A stretch of 64,000 nt of DNA. Origin: AP-15 sp963735445 (GTDB taxonomy: Bacteria; Pseudomonadota; Alphaproteobacteria; ATCC43930; CGMCC-115725). The position numbers were made by a program, and so were the translations under genes. The DNA lies in NCBI GenBank assembly GCA_963735445.1, contig CAVTLC010000045.1:1-64000 (forward strand), in the 5' to 3' direction. Under the pieces are notes generated by a model. It made no database searches. It saw only the letters and a list, made by a program, of their open reading frames with translations, and had not been told where the DNA came from. Below, one piece after another: positions 34,770 through 44,003 of the stretch; the first letter of the stretch is position 1; each line of letters opens with the position of its first letter.

Positions 34770-35243
34770 TTAGAGGCGGTGGGGGTCGATCGAGATCGAG
34801 GCGGGAAGGTCGCTGCTGACAAAGATCGGCCGCACCAGGTGGGATCGGAAGCGCCAAGATCCTTCTTCGGTCAGCACGCATTGCGCGTCAAAGTCGGCGA
34901 TCATCGCGGGCGGCCTGACACCGAGGATCGGCGGGCGGCCATCCGACCGGTAAAGGCTCATGATCCCGACCGCTCGAACATTCCGCTGATCGTCAGGAAA
35001 TACCCTGACATTGCCGATAAGGTGACGTGTCGTGGTATTGCCGAGCCGGCGCCGCCGTTCATAAAAGGCGCGGATCTTTTCGATGCCTTCAAACCGGTTA
35101 TTGCCGACCGCGTAGAGCGCATCGGGCAGATAAAACTCATGCGCCCGGTCGCCGCCCTCATTGTCCACATCGGCCCAATAATTGATCATCAATCGATTTA
35201 GTGCATACCACAGCGCCAGATCATCGGCGTCGAGCCTCGGCAT
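34770..35243 (-). CDS. SnoaL-like/NTF2-fold protein
   Basis: 157 residues without signal peptide. N-terminal helix LALWYALNRLMINYWADVDN, then DRAHEFYLPDALYAVGNNRF, EGIEKIRAFYERRRRLG and TTRHLIGNVRVF. This alternation is the alpha+beta cone of SnoaL_4-type proteins, used for ring hydroxylation beta subunits, isomerases and many unknown enzymes. The His in TRHLIGNVRV occurs at the usual pocket position. Substrate unknown. Stands alone. Confidence 0.8.
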   Translation of the reverse strand: MPRLDADDLALWYALNRLMINYWADVDNEGGDRAHEFYLPDALYAVGNNRFEGIEKIRAFYERRRRLGNTTTRHLIGNVRVFPDDQRNVRAVGIMSLYRSDGRPPILGVRPPAMIADFDAQCVLTEEGSWRFRSHLVRPIFVSSDLPASISIDPHRL

Positions 35244-35501
35244 CGCGATCCTCCCGAGATCATCGGCTTTTTCCGCATTTGCTCGCGGCGATGCCGATGA
35301 AAGTGTTCATCTTATTCATTGAAGACGATCGCATTGTCGGAGGCATCGGGCAAGCGCGGCCGCCACTTTTGGCGGCGTACTTCCATGTTTAATGCTTGCG
35401 CACTTTTATCGTCAGGATCGCGAAGCGGGAATCCAGTGTCGTGATCGCAAAGCACCTAAGCTATTTGTTAACAACTGGCGGAGGCCGGCTAGCACTGGAT
35501 G

Positions 35502-36150
35502 CTAATTGTCGGCGCTGCGGTATTCAAAGGCGCGCAAAAAAGTAGTGACGGCTGAGCTTACAATCTCGCGGATTGCGTCCTCGCTGGCAGCGGTTTCGAG
35601 GCGGAGCAGATGGCGCAGCTGGATTTCCCCGCGCACCAAACCGACGAACTGCTCGGCGGCGTGCCGCGCATCGGCGATATCGAGCGACCCGGCCGCGGCT
35701 GCGGCCCGCAAAAATATTTCGATCTGCGTGAGGTTGCGCTCGGGGCCGGCCTGCCAGAAGACCCGGCCGAGCTCAGGAAAGCGGCTGACTTCCCCCAAAA
35801 TCAGGCGATGCAGCGCGATCGCGTCGGGCGACAACAGCAGGTCGAGAAACCGGCGGCCCAAACTCGTCAGCGACGCGCGGGCATCGCCCGGGTCGAGTTC
35901 GCCCGCCGAAAACGCCGGCTAAGTAATGCTCGCACTCGCGCCCGATGACCGCGCCAAACAATTCCTCCTTGCCGGCGAAATGCGCGTAAACCGTCGCCTT
36001 GGAGACACCGGCGTCACGCGCGATTGCGTCCATGCTGACCGCGCCGAAACCGCCTTCCAGAAACATCCGTTTTGCCGCAGCAAGGATGCTCTCCGCCTTG
36101 CCGGCGGTCGGGGTTTCGTTACGCTGGCTGCGTTCAATCGTGCTGGCCAC
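35502..36150 (-). pseudogene. TetR/AcrR-family repressor (one frame change)
   Basis: A GTG at 36150 begins VASTIERSQRN; in-frame starts further upstream exist but would overlap the divergent promoter. The HTH domain reads KAESILAAAKRMFLEGGFGA and VSMDAIARDAGVSKATVYAH, FAGKEELFGAVI. Near 35918 a run of four T in GTTTTCGGC (three expected) moves the frame; the effector domain continues AGELDPGDARAS, GRRFLDLLLSPDAIALHRLI and LGEVSRFPELGRVFW to 35502. It is divergent from the EmrAB-type pump, whose promoter contains a palindrome suited to a TetR dimer, so it should repress the pump and respond to a pump substrate. Confidence 0.8.
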
Positions 36151-36169
36151 AGTTCCACCAACGCGGCGC

Positions 36170-36197
36170 TTGACAATTATTAGAGACGGCATAGGTT
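36170..36197 (+). promoter_or_regulatory. possible sigma-70 promoter of the pump operon
   Basis: TTGACA at 36170-36175 is a perfect -35 element, followed after 16 bases by TAGGTT (36192-36197), a weak -10. It lies between the divergent TetR and adaptor starts. Confidence 0.4.
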
Positions 36198-36209
36198 TTG
36201 CGCAACTAT

Positions 36210-36228
36210 GAACTGAACGGTTTAGTTC
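36210..36228. promoter_or_regulatory. palindromic operator between tetR and emrA-like gene
   Basis: GAACTGAACGGTTTAGTTC is a 19-base palindrome with one mismatch pair (GAACTxAAC-G-GTTxAGTTC). It ends 8 bases before the adaptor ATG, where a bound repressor would block transcription or ribosome access. Size and symmetry fit a TetR-family dimer; binding is inferred. Confidence 0.6.
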
Positions 36229-36235
36229 AGAGAGG

Positions 36236-37339
36236 ATGCGCAAGAAGTTCGTATTCGCCGCCGTCGTGCTGGCGCTGGTTTGCGGCGCCTATGGCGGCTG
36301 GCATTGGTGGACCGATTGGCGGTTTTTGCAATCGACCGACGACGCTTATGTTGCGAGCGATGTTTCGGTGATCAGCCCCAAAGTCGAGGGCTACATCAAG
36401 GAAGTACATTTCCGCGATAACGAAGCCGTCAAAAAGGGCGCGGTGCTGTTCGTTATCGACGACAGCGATTTTGCCGCCAAAGTCGCCCAGGCGCAGGCGG
36501 CCGTCGCTACCGAACAGGCGGCGGTGGCGACCTATGTCAGCCGGCTCGACCTGCAGAAGGCGATGATTGCCCAGGCGCAGGCGACGCTGGCCTCGGGCGA
36601 GGCCGATGTCGTCCGCACCCAGCAGGATTTCAAGCGCTATGCCGCCTTGATGACGACCGATTTCGCCAGCCGGCAGCGTTATGAGCAGGCCCAAGCCGAT
36701 GCCCGCAAGGCCGAAGCCGAAGCACAAAAGGATCGCGCGGCATTGGCCGCAGCGCAAAGCCAGCTTGCCGTGTTGCAGTCGCAACGCGGCGAGGAGGAAG
36801 CCCGGCTCGATCAGGCGCGCGCCAATTTGCGGCTGGTCAAGAACGATCTCGACAACACGGTTATCCGCGCGCCGGTCTCCGGCATCGTCGGCAATCGGGC
36901 GGGTCAGGTCGGGCAATATGTCAAGCCCGGGACCGAATTGGTGTCGCTGGTGCCGTTGCCGCGAGTCTACATAACCGCAAATTTCAAAGAGACGCAGCTG
37001 ACGCGAATGCGGCCGGGGCAGCGTGCCGAGGTCTCGGTTGACGCCTATCCCGACCAGGCTCTGATCGGAAAAATCGAGAGCTTTGCTCCGGCGAGCGGGG
37101 CCCAGTTCAGCCTGCTGCCACCCGACAACGCTACCGGCAATTTCACAAAGATCGTGCAGCGCGTGCCGGTGCGGATCTCGCTTCCGAAGGAGGGACCGTT
37201 GGCGCGGCTGTTGCGGCCGGGACTGTCGGTCACGGTCACGGTCGATACCCGCGATACGGGCGACGCGATCGCCGCCGACGGCATTGTCGGGACGGCCCAG
37301 GCCAGCCCCATTTCCGCGACTGCCCCAGATAAAAAGTGA
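36236..37339 (+). CDS. emrA: EmrA-type membrane fusion protein
   Basis: 367 residues: one N-terminal membrane helix (KKFVFAAVVLALVCGAYGGW), STDDAYVASDVSVISPKVEG (biotinyl-lipoyl front), long coiled hairpin with VAQAQAAVATEQAAVATYVS, LDNTVIRAPVSGIVGNRAGQ (lipoyl back) and a beta barrel ending QRVPVRISL. This is the periplasmic adaptor of a drug-exporting tripartite pump driven by a DHA2 MFS carrier. Its TGA overlaps the GTG of the partner (GTGA), a sign of translational coupling. No outer-membrane factor is adjacent; a shared TolC would be needed. Confidence 0.9.
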   Translation: MRKKFVFAAVVLALVCGAYGGWHWWTDWRFLQSTDDAYVASDVSVISPKVEGYIKEVHFRDNEAVKKGAVLFVIDDSDFAAKVAQAQAAVATEQAAVATYVSRLDLQKAMIAQAQATLASGEADVVRTQQDFKRYAALMTTDFASRQRYEQAQADARKAEAEAQKDRAALAAAQSQLAVLQSQRGEEEARLDQARANLRLVKNDLDNTVIRAPVSGIVGNRAGQVGQYVKPGTELVSLVPLPRVYITANFKETQLTRMRPGQRAEVSVDAYPDQALIGKIESFAPASGAQFSLLPPDNATGNFTKIVQRVPVRISLPKEGPLARLLRPGLSVTVTVDTRDTGDAIAADGIVGTAQASPISATAPDKK

Positions 37340-38997
37340 GCTGGGCGCCGGCGGTATTCCGGCGGGCCGGATGGCCGCGCCGCTCCCCGATCCTGCGAGT
37401 GCCCGCGGCGGCGACGCGACCGGCGCCGGTTCCGACCGCCACGACGCCCGCCGGACCGGCCGGCCAGCAGACCCTGCGCGATTGGATCGGCGTGCTGGCG
37501 ATGTCGGTCGGGCTGTTCATGGCGATCATGGACGTCCAGATCGTCACGAGTTCGCTGACGCAGATCCAGGGTGGATTGTCGGCGAGCTCGGACGAGATCT
37601 CGTGGGTCCAGACCGCCTACCTGATCGCCGATGTCGTGATGGTGCCGCTGAGCGGGATGCTGTCGCGGCTGCTGTCGACCCGCCTGCTGTTTGTCACCGC
37701 GATTCTTGGTTTTACCGCGGCAAGCGCCCTGTGCGCGACGGCGACGACCCTCAGCCAGATGATCCTTTATCGTGCGATCCAAGGGTTCTGTGGCGGGGCG
37801 ATCACGCCGAGTGTGTTTCCGGTTGTCTACACCCGGTTCCGCGGGCCGCCGCTGACACGGCTGATGGTGATGATCTCGGTCATCCTGAACCTGTCGTCGA
37901 CGCTCGGGCCGACGATCGGCGGCTTCCTGACCGACACCCTCTCGTGGCATTGGCTGTTTCTGGTCAACATCCCGCCCGGCATTGTCGTCGCCGTGGTCGT
38001 GTGGAACTGCGTCAACATCGACAAGCCCGACCTGTCGCTGCTGCGCTATTTCGATGTGATCGGGCTGGTGCTGATGGCGACCTTTCTCGGCTGTCTCGAA
38101 TACGCGCTCGAGGAGGGGCCGCGATGGGACTGGCTCGACGACACGACCATCCGCGCCGCGGTCTTCGTCTCCGCGACAGCCTCGGTGTTATTCTTCTGGC
38201 GGGTGCTGACCTACCATCAGCCGATCGTCGATCTACGCGCCTTCACCAACCGCAACTTCGCGCTCGGCTCGTTCTTTACATTCCTCGTCGGCACCGGGAT
38301 GTACAGCACGACGTATCTGGTTCCGCTGTTTCTGGCGCAAGTGCGCGGCTTCAGCGCGCTGCAGATCGGTGAGACGGTCTTTGTCGCCGGGATCGCGCAG
38401 ATGGCGATGTCGCCGTTCAGCACCCAGATCGCTCGGCGGATCGATTTGCGGCTGATGCTGGCGATCGGTCTCGGGCTGTTTGCGTTTTCGATGTACCTGA
38501 CCGCCAGCCTCACCAGTCAGTCGAGCTTTCCCGAACTCGTGGTGCCGCAAGCGGTGCGCGGCGTCGCGCTGATGTTTTGCTATCTCCCGGCCAACATGAT
38601 CGCGCTCGGCTCGGTCCCTCAGGACAAGCTGAAGAACGCCTCCGGGCTCTACGGTCTGACCCGCGATCTCGGCGGCGCCATAGCACTGGCGACGGTCGGC
38701 ACGATCCTGAACAGCCGGATGCAGTTTCACTGGAACCGGCTGATCGAGGACGTCAACCCGGCCCGCGCCGCGGTGCAACATTATATCGATTCGCAAACCA
38801 GCCGGTTCGGCCCGCTGATCCCGGGCGATGCGCATCACGCCGCGCTTAAGACCTTGGCCAATCTGGTGCACCGCGAGGCTCTGGTTCTGACCTACAATGA
38901 TTTGTTGATGCTGATCGGGGCCTTCTTTGTCATGGGGCTGATGCTGATGCCGCTGGTGCGCCGCCCACGCTCGGTGCTGACCGCCGATCAACATTAA
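37336..38997 (+). CDS. emrB: EmrB/QacA-type (DHA2) multidrug MFS transporter
   Basis: 553 residues from GTG 37336 with a Pro/Arg-rich leader then 14 predicted membrane segments. DHA2 motifs: LFMAIMDVQIVTSSLTQIQG (motif D1), SWVQTAYLIADVVMVPLSGM (motif A region), YRAIQGFCGGAITPSVFPVV (motif B), LNLSSTLGPTIGGFLTD (motif C). Coupled to the adaptor and controlled by the divergent TetR gene. Exports hydrophobic toxic compounds with proton exchange. Intact. Confidence 0.92.
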   Translation: MSWAPAVFRRAGWPRRSPILRVPAAATRPAPVPTATTPAGPAGQQTLRDWIGVLAMSVGLFMAIMDVQIVTSSLTQIQGGLSASSDEISWVQTAYLIADVVMVPLSGMLSRLLSTRLLFVTAILGFTAASALCATATTLSQMILYRAIQGFCGGAITPSVFPVVYTRFRGPPLTRLMVMISVILNLSSTLGPTIGGFLTDTLSWHWLFLVNIPPGIVVAVVVWNCVNIDKPDLSLLRYFDVIGLVLMATFLGCLEYALEEGPRWDWLDDTTIRAAVFVSATASVLFFWRVLTYHQPIVDLRAFTNRNFALGSFFTFLVGTGMYSTTYLVPLFLAQVRGFSALQIGETVFVAGIAQMAMSPFSTQIARRIDLRLMLAIGLGLFAFSMYLTASLTSQSSFPELVVPQAVRGVALMFCYLPANMIALGSVPQDKLKNASGLYGLTRDLGGAIALATVGTILNSRMQFHWNRLIEDVNPARAAVQHYIDSQTSRFGPLIPGDAHHAALKTLANLVHREALVLTYNDLLMLIGAFFVMGLMLMPLVRRPRSVLTADQH

Positions 38998-39082
38998 GTC
39001 CATCGCGCCACTTGACGGCGCCTAGCCGAACCGAAACGATCGAAGTCCCGAGCCTGTTGGCTCGCAAGCGCAGTCGGCGCCG

Positions 39083-40249
39083 ATGATGAATCCAATCACG
39101 CCGGTTCGCCGGCCCGTTGCCGAGCGGCTTCTGCCGATTGTCTCGGCGCGTCCGACCCGCGCTCTGATGCGCCGCCTCAACGCGGTAACGGCTTGGGCCC
39201 GGTTGTCAAATCGACCATTGCGCCTCGGCGCAGCGGATGTGACAGCGCCGCTCGACCCGCAAAGCCGCGCCTTATTGTGGTACGTCCTTTCCGAGACGGT
39301 CTCGGCGATTGCAGTCATCGGCGCCAACGATCTGCCCCCCGCGGCGGCGCTGGCGTCAATCGAAACACTTGCCGACCGGGTGCGCGAGCGGCTTGCAACG
39401 GCGGCGCCGCGACCTGGGTCGCTCACCGACGGCGCCGAGCCGCCGCACATCTTTGTCATGGAAATCCTGACCCGCGATTTGCTGCCGTTTCTCGGACGGT
39501 GGCAGTCACGCGTCGATGCATGGCACCAATCCGGCCGGCAAGCTGGCGATTGGCCGTTGCTGGCACTCTGCCGCGGTGATCTTGCCCGTACTCGCGACCG
39601 GCTGGTCGAACGCTCATGGCAACTCGGCATGGCGCTGGGGCTATCGGGCCTCGAGAGAATACTGCCGGAACGGCCCGTGGTTGCGCCGGTATTGATCGCC
39701 ACCGACGAACTCGTAGGGGCTGAGACGGCGGCCGCCGCGCCACCCGATCCCGCTTTGATGCAGGCGGGCTGGCAAATCTATGTCGAAGCTGCAACCCGCC
39801 TGCCGCGGCCGGAGTTGCTGGCCGGCCCGGGCGCGCTCGGTGAGGCGATTTCCGCGCTCGACACGCTTGCCGATCAGGTTCGCGACATGCTCAGAGCGAT
39901 GCCGCCACCGGCGAACGTAGGGGCTGAGACAATCCAGGCGCAGGCGTTCAAATTGCTCAGCGAGGTGCTGCAGCCATTTCTGACCGAGTGGCGCCCGCGC
40001 CATCGCAGATTTGTCGCGGCCGAGCGAGCCGAAGCCAAATGGCGTCGCGCCGAGGAATGCCGCGCCGCGCTGATCGCAACCCGCAACCGCTGCCTGCCGA
40101 TAATCAAGACGATCGGCCGCGAGATCGGCGCGCCGGCATTGCCCGAGCCCGTTATTGCCCCGACATCCACCGAGGTTGTAATGCCGCTTCAGCTGCCGCC
40201 GCCAGAAATAGCCAATACGGAAATCGCCGGTTCGAAGATTGCGTCGTGA
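39083..40249 (+). CDS. unknown protein with internal duplication
   Basis: 388 residues, no signal peptide or membrane helix. It contains two related helical units: ALASIETLADRVRERLATAA...FVMEILTRDLLPFLGRWQSR (residues about 90-150) and AISALDTLADQVRDMLRAMP...AFKLLSEVLQPFLTEWRPRH (about 255-315), separated by about 165 residues. The repeated core IxxLADxVRxxL...LxxxLxPFLxxWxxR is unlike any family I know. It sits 85 bases after emrB and about 110 before an MFS gene, on the same strand. A cytosolic helical scaffold is possible; no function assigned. Confidence 0.65.
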   Translation: MMNPITPVRRPVAERLLPIVSARPTRALMRRLNAVTAWARLSNRPLRLGAADVTAPLDPQSRALLWYVLSETVSAIAVIGANDLPPAAALASIETLADRVRERLATAAPRPGSLTDGAEPPHIFVMEILTRDLLPFLGRWQSRVDAWHQSGRQAGDWPLLALCRGDLARTRDRLVERSWQLGMALGLSGLERILPERPVVAPVLIATDELVGAETAAAAPPDPALMQAGWQIYVEAATRLPRPELLAGPGALGEAISALDTLADQVRDMLRAMPPPANVGAETIQAQAFKLLSEVLQPFLTEWRPRHRRFVAAERAEAKWRRAEECRAALIATRNRCLPIIKTIGREIGAPALPEPVIAPTSTEVVMPLQLPPPEIANTEIAGSKIAS

Positions 40250-40358
40250 CCACGTGAACCCGTCTGGCTTATTGCGCGTTACCGGACAAACCATCCTGAT
40301 GTTATAACCAAGCAGGCGTATCGAGTGATTGATTGCCAGCGCCATCGTTTGCCGGGTG

Positions 40359-41828
40359 ATGGCCAGTGCAACTGATATTATCGACGCCGCCAAGACGCGG
40401 ATTTTTGAAGTCGCCGGTGGACCGGCTCGCCTGCAAATTATCGCGGTGCTGGCAGCGGTTCTCGGTCTCGACACCGCTCAACTCGGAACCTTATCAGCCG
40501 TATCCGACCGGCTGAAAGACGCCTTCGATATCGGCAACACGCAGATCGGCTTGCTTCTGGCCGTAACGTCCTTTATCGGCGCGATCGCGACATTGCCGAT
40601 GGGCATCCTGGCCGACCGGATGCGCCGGCAGACAATCCTGATCGTCGCCGTCTTGATCTGGGCGGCGGCGATGATCCTTAGCGGCACCGCCACATCGTAT
40701 TTCTATCTGCTCGGAACCAGGTTGTTTCTCGGAGCCGTGACAGCGGTGGCGTGGCCCTGCGCGGCGTCCTTGACCGGAGATTTTTTCCCGGCGCGCGACC
40801 GCGCCTCGATTTACGGCCTCATTCTATCCGGCGAACTGATCGGCGTGGGCCTCGGCTTTTTTGTGGCTGGCGAGGTGTCGAGTTTTGCCAGCTGGCGCTG
40901 GGCGTTTTTTGTCATGGCCTCGCCAAGCCTCGTTCTTGCCTGGGTGCTGTGGCGTTTCCTCCCGGAGCCGGAGCGCGGCGGCCAGAGCTGGCTCGAGGTC
41001 GGGGAGGACGACCCCGAAGCGGCATCGCGCCCGTCCAATCGCAAGGAGCCGGGCGCCCATCCCGGTGAACCGGACCAAGTGCAACAGAAGGTGCGCGAAG
41101 CCAGGATTGGCCCGCGAAAAGACAAAATTATCCGTGAGGACCCGACCAGCTGGAGCTGGTGGCGGGCGATGATCTATTTGCTGCGGCTGCCGACTTATTC
41201 GCTGCTGATCGTTGCTTCGACGCTCGCTTACTTCTTTTTCACGGGCGCGCGCGCCTTTGCCATGATCTATTTCCCGCCGCATTACGGGCTCGCGCGCAGC
41301 ATCGTCAGCGCGCTCGTTATTATTCTCGGCGTTGGCGCGCTCGCGGGTTTACTGGCCGGCGGACGAATATCGCGGCGTCTTCTCGACAAAGGCAATATCA
41401 ACGCCCGGATCATCGTGCCGGCGATCGCACTGTTTCTTTCGGTGCCGTTCCTTGCGATCGGCATCTGGCTGTCGATCCCGTGGATCGGGATTCCGGTGTT
41501 GATGGTCGGCACCGGGTTGTTGTCGGCGGCATTGGCGCCGATCGATGCCGCCCGCCTCGACATTATCCATCCCCGGTTGTGGGGTCGCGGCGAGGCCGGA
41601 CGCATGGCGTTGCGGGCCGGCTTTGAGGGCGGAGCGCCGCTGTTGTTCGGCGCGATGTCGGTCTGGTTGGGCGGCGGCACCAGCGGGTTGATGTGGACCT
41701 TGTTGATAATGCTGATCCCGATGCTGATCGCCGGCAGCCTCGTCGTGCCCGGACTGCGCACCTATCCGCGCGACGTCGCGACCGCGGCGGCCTCGGTTAA
41801 GGCCACCGCGAAAAAGCAGCAATCCTAG
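40359..41828 (+). CDS. major facilitator superfamily transporter
   Basis: 489 residues from ATG 40359, with about 12 membrane segments. IGNTQIGLLLAVTSFIGAIA and LPMGILADRMRRQTILIVAV give the MFS motif A region (G.LADR..R). A long charged central loop (SWLEVGEDDPEAASRPSNRK...) separates the two halves, as in spinster-like or sugar-phosphate carriers. The substrate is not predictable. It starts 110 bases after the previous gene; nudC follows on the other strand 29 bases beyond its stop. Confidence 0.85.
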   Translation: MASATDIIDAAKTRIFEVAGGPARLQIIAVLAAVLGLDTAQLGTLSAVSDRLKDAFDIGNTQIGLLLAVTSFIGAIATLPMGILADRMRRQTILIVAVLIWAAAMILSGTATSYFYLLGTRLFLGAVTAVAWPCAASLTGDFFPARDRASIYGLILSGELIGVGLGFFVAGEVSSFASWRWAFFVMASPSLVLAWVLWRFLPEPERGGQSWLEVGEDDPEAASRPSNRKEPGAHPGEPDQVQQKVREARIGPRKDKIIREDPTSWSWWRAMIYLLRLPTYSLLIVASTLAYFFFTGARAFAMIYFPPHYGLARSIVSALVIILGVGALAGLLAGGRISRRLLDKGNINARIIVPAIALFLSVPFLAIGIWLSIPWIGIPVLMVGTGLLSAALAPIDAARLDIIHPRLWGRGEAGRMALRAGFEGGAPLLFGAMSVWLGGGTSGLMWTLLIMLIPMLIAGSLVVPGLRTYPRDVATAAASVKATAKKQQS

Positions 41829-41856
41829 GCGGCGCAGCTTGGCGCTCTGATGCGGG

Positions 41857-42831
41857 TCAGCGCCCGTGAAGCCAGTCTTCGATTAGGCGGCGGGCGATCG
41901 AATCGAGGCGCGGCATGCGAAAGGTGTCGTCGTCCGTATGCGCCAGCAGCCAGCCGCGTTCGACCCAGCGCGCGTCTTCCAGTTCGCCGTAATCGACCGT
42001 GATCTCGGTCGTCAGCGCGTGGGCGTGAAACCCCAGCATGATGTTCGCCGGGAATGGCCAGGGCTGCGACGAATGATAGTCGACGGCGCCGACCTCGATG
42101 CCGGCCTCCTCGCGGACTTCGCGCGCGACCGCGTCTTCGAGGCTTTCGCCCGGCTCGACAAAGCCCGCCAAGGTCGAATACATGCCCGGCGGAAAGTTGC
42201 GCGAGCGGCCCATCAGCGCGTTTTCACCTGATGTCACCAGCATGATCACCGCGGGATCGGTGCGCGGGAAATGCATCGAATTGCAAGCGGGGTCGGTGCA
42301 GCGGCGCATATGGCCCGCCTCCTCGGCACGGGTCGGGCTACCGCACACCCCGCAAAAACGATGGCGGGCGTGCCAATAGAGCATCGCGCGGGCATGCGCC
42401 AACAATGCCGCGTCACGGCGGTCGAGCCGGCCGCCCAATTGGCGTAGATCGGCAAAGCGCACATTCGCTGCTTCGAGCCCGCTCGCCGCGCGCGCCGGCG
42501 AATGCAGCATGTCGAGCGGCGCCTCAATCGGCGACAGGTCGAGCGCAAAATGCGCGCGCTCCTCGACAATGCCGAGAAAGACGATCTCGCCGCGTTGCAA
42601 GCGCTCCTCGGCGGCGATCATATCGCCGAGAACAGGGCCGATCCCCGACCAGCCGAGCGCCACCGCCCGCGGCTCGCCGCCCTCGATCTCGATAACCAAA
42701 TTCTGATTGCGCCATACCGGCACAAAGAGGGTCGCGGGGTCGGCGACGCGCTCGATGATCCAGCTCATTTCGCGGCGCCGCAATCCGGCCCGCTCGAACC
42801 CCGGTGAGGCGTAATAATTGTGCGGTCTCAT
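41857..42831 (-). CDS. nudC: NAD+ diphosphatase NudC
   Basis: 324 residues from ATG 42831. Hydrolyses NAD(H) to NMN(H) and AMP and removes NAD caps from RNA. Zinc ribbon HRFCGVCGSPTRAEEAGHMR with second pair RCTDPACNSMHFP; Nudix box GFVEPGESLEDAVAREVREE-AGIEVG, and the NudC hallmark SQPWPFPANIMLGF. The N-terminal NADH-pyrophosphatase domain spans about residues 15-140. Complete. Confidence 0.95.
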   Translation of the reverse strand: MRPHNYYASPGFERAGLRRREMSWIIERVADPATLFVPVWRNQNLVIEIEGGEPRAVALGWSGIGPVLGDMIAAEERLQRGEIVFLGIVEERAHFALDLSPIEAPLDMLHSPARAASGLEAANVRFADLRQLGGRLDRRDAALLAHARAMLYWHARHRFCGVCGSPTRAEEAGHMRRCTDPACNSMHFPRTDPAVIMLVTSGENALMGRSRNFPPGMYSTLAGFVEPGESLEDAVAREVREEAGIEVGAVDYHSSQPWPFPANIMLGFHAHALTTEITVDYGELEDARWVERGWLLAHTDDDTFRMPRLDSIARRLIEDWLHGR

Positions 42832-42996
42832 AATGCCGAAAGTCGCACGAGCCCGCCACCGCGGCAAGCCGCACGCCCATCAACTTCCGCGTCCTCCGTC
42901 GTGCACCTCCGCGGTTAGCTGCTCGAGAGGGGCGAGAGCGGGCGTTCCATCCCGGTCGTCCTTTCTTCTGGACGCAGCAAAAAGGAGTGCAGCAGC

Positions 42997-43362
42997 TCAA
43001 TGCGCCGGCATCTCCATCATGTTCGCGTTGAGATTGGCGATGATCCAGATTGAGCCGGTGATGACAAGAAAAACGATCAGCACGCCAAAGGCGAGGGCCA
43101 GAATATTGTTCGTGTTATCGGACCCGCTGCCGAGATGCAGAAAGAAAACCAGGTGGACACCGATCTGGGCAAAGGCGAGCACCGCCAGGCCGACCGGTAT
43201 ACCCGGCGGCCACAGCAAATTGGTTTGCGACACGACGAAAGAGCCGATCGTCGCGAGGATCGCGAGCCCCAGCCCTGCCGTGTAGGACAAATGACTGGCC
43301 GTGGGCTCATACTCTTCGACACCCGGTGTGCGGTCGTCGAATAGGTGATCGCTGCCGTCCAT
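42997..43362 (-). CDS. cyoD: cytochrome bo3 quinol oxidase subunit IV
   Basis: 121 residues with three membrane segments (LSYTAGLGLAILATIGSFVV, GLAVLAFAQIGVHLVFFLHL, ILALAFGVLIVFLVITGSIW). QIGVHLVFFLHL is the CyoD signature. It is the last gene of the operon; no cyoE (haem O synthase) follows. Start ATG overlaps the cyoC stop by four bases (ATGA). Assists assembly of subunit I and its CuB site. Confidence 0.92.
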   Translation of the reverse strand: MDGSDHLFDDRTPGVEEYEPTASHLSYTAGLGLAILATIGSFVVSQTNLLWPPGIPVGLAVLAFAQIGVHLVFFLHLGSGSDNTNNILALAFGVLIVFLVITGSIWIIANLNANMMEMPAH

Positions 43363-44003
43363 CACCGAAAGTCTCCCATCAGATAGACCAACGTGAATAC
43401 CCCGACCCAGACGATGTCCAGTGCATGCCAGAACAGGCTCCAGCACAGCAGGCGCCGGAGTACGGCGGGTCGCAGGCCCTTGGCGATGACCTGAGCCACC
43501 AGATAGATGAGCCAAATGAGGCCGCTGGTGACGTGGACGCCGTGCATGCCGACAAGGGTGAAGAAAGCGGACAGAAAACCGCTGCGCTCGGGTCCGGCGC
43601 CCTTTTGCACCATGCCCGCGAATTCCGAGGCCTCGATGGAAAGAAAGGCCGCCCCGAGCACGAATGTCAGGCCAGCGAACATCAAGAAGCGGCCGGGCTG
43701 CCGCCGTTCGGCGGATAACGCCCCAAGTCCGCAGGTATAGCTCGAGAACAACAGACACATTGTCTCGATAAAGACGTTACGGAGATTGAACAGCTCGGAC
43801 CCGGTCGGCCCACCGGCGGTATTGCCGGATAGGACCGCATAGGAGGCGAACAGCCCCGAAAACATGACGATGTCGCTGAGGATAAAGATCCAGAACCCGT
43901 AGGCGACGACGACACGCTTTGGGGCCGGCCCGCCGCCGCCGCGTCCGCGCGCGAGCTCGGTTGGAACTGCAGTCGGACGTATATCGACTGTTGCTATCGT
44001 CAT
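43362..44003 (-). CDS. cyoC: cytochrome bo3 quinol oxidase subunit III
   Basis: 213 residues from ATG 44003. Five membrane helices: VVVAYGFWIFILSDIVMFSG, NVFIETMCLLFSSYTCGLGA, FLMFAGLTFVLGAAFLSIEA, LVGMHGVHVTSGLIWLIYLV and LLCWSLFWHALDIVWVGVFT. HGxHVxxGxxW and FWHxLDIVW are universal in haem-copper oxidase subunit III. Overlaps both neighbours by four bases, so translation is coupled across cyoBCD. Confidence 0.93.
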   Translation of the reverse strand: MTIATVDIRPTAVPTELARGRGGGGPAPKRVVVAYGFWIFILSDIVMFSGLFASYAVLSGNTAGGPTGSELFNLRNVFIETMCLLFSSYTCGLGALSAERRQPGRFLMFAGLTFVLGAAFLSIEASEFAGMVQKGAGPERSGFLSAFFTLVGMHGVHVTSGLIWLIYLVAQVIAKGLRPAVLRRLLCWSLFWHALDIVWVGVFTLVYLMGDFR

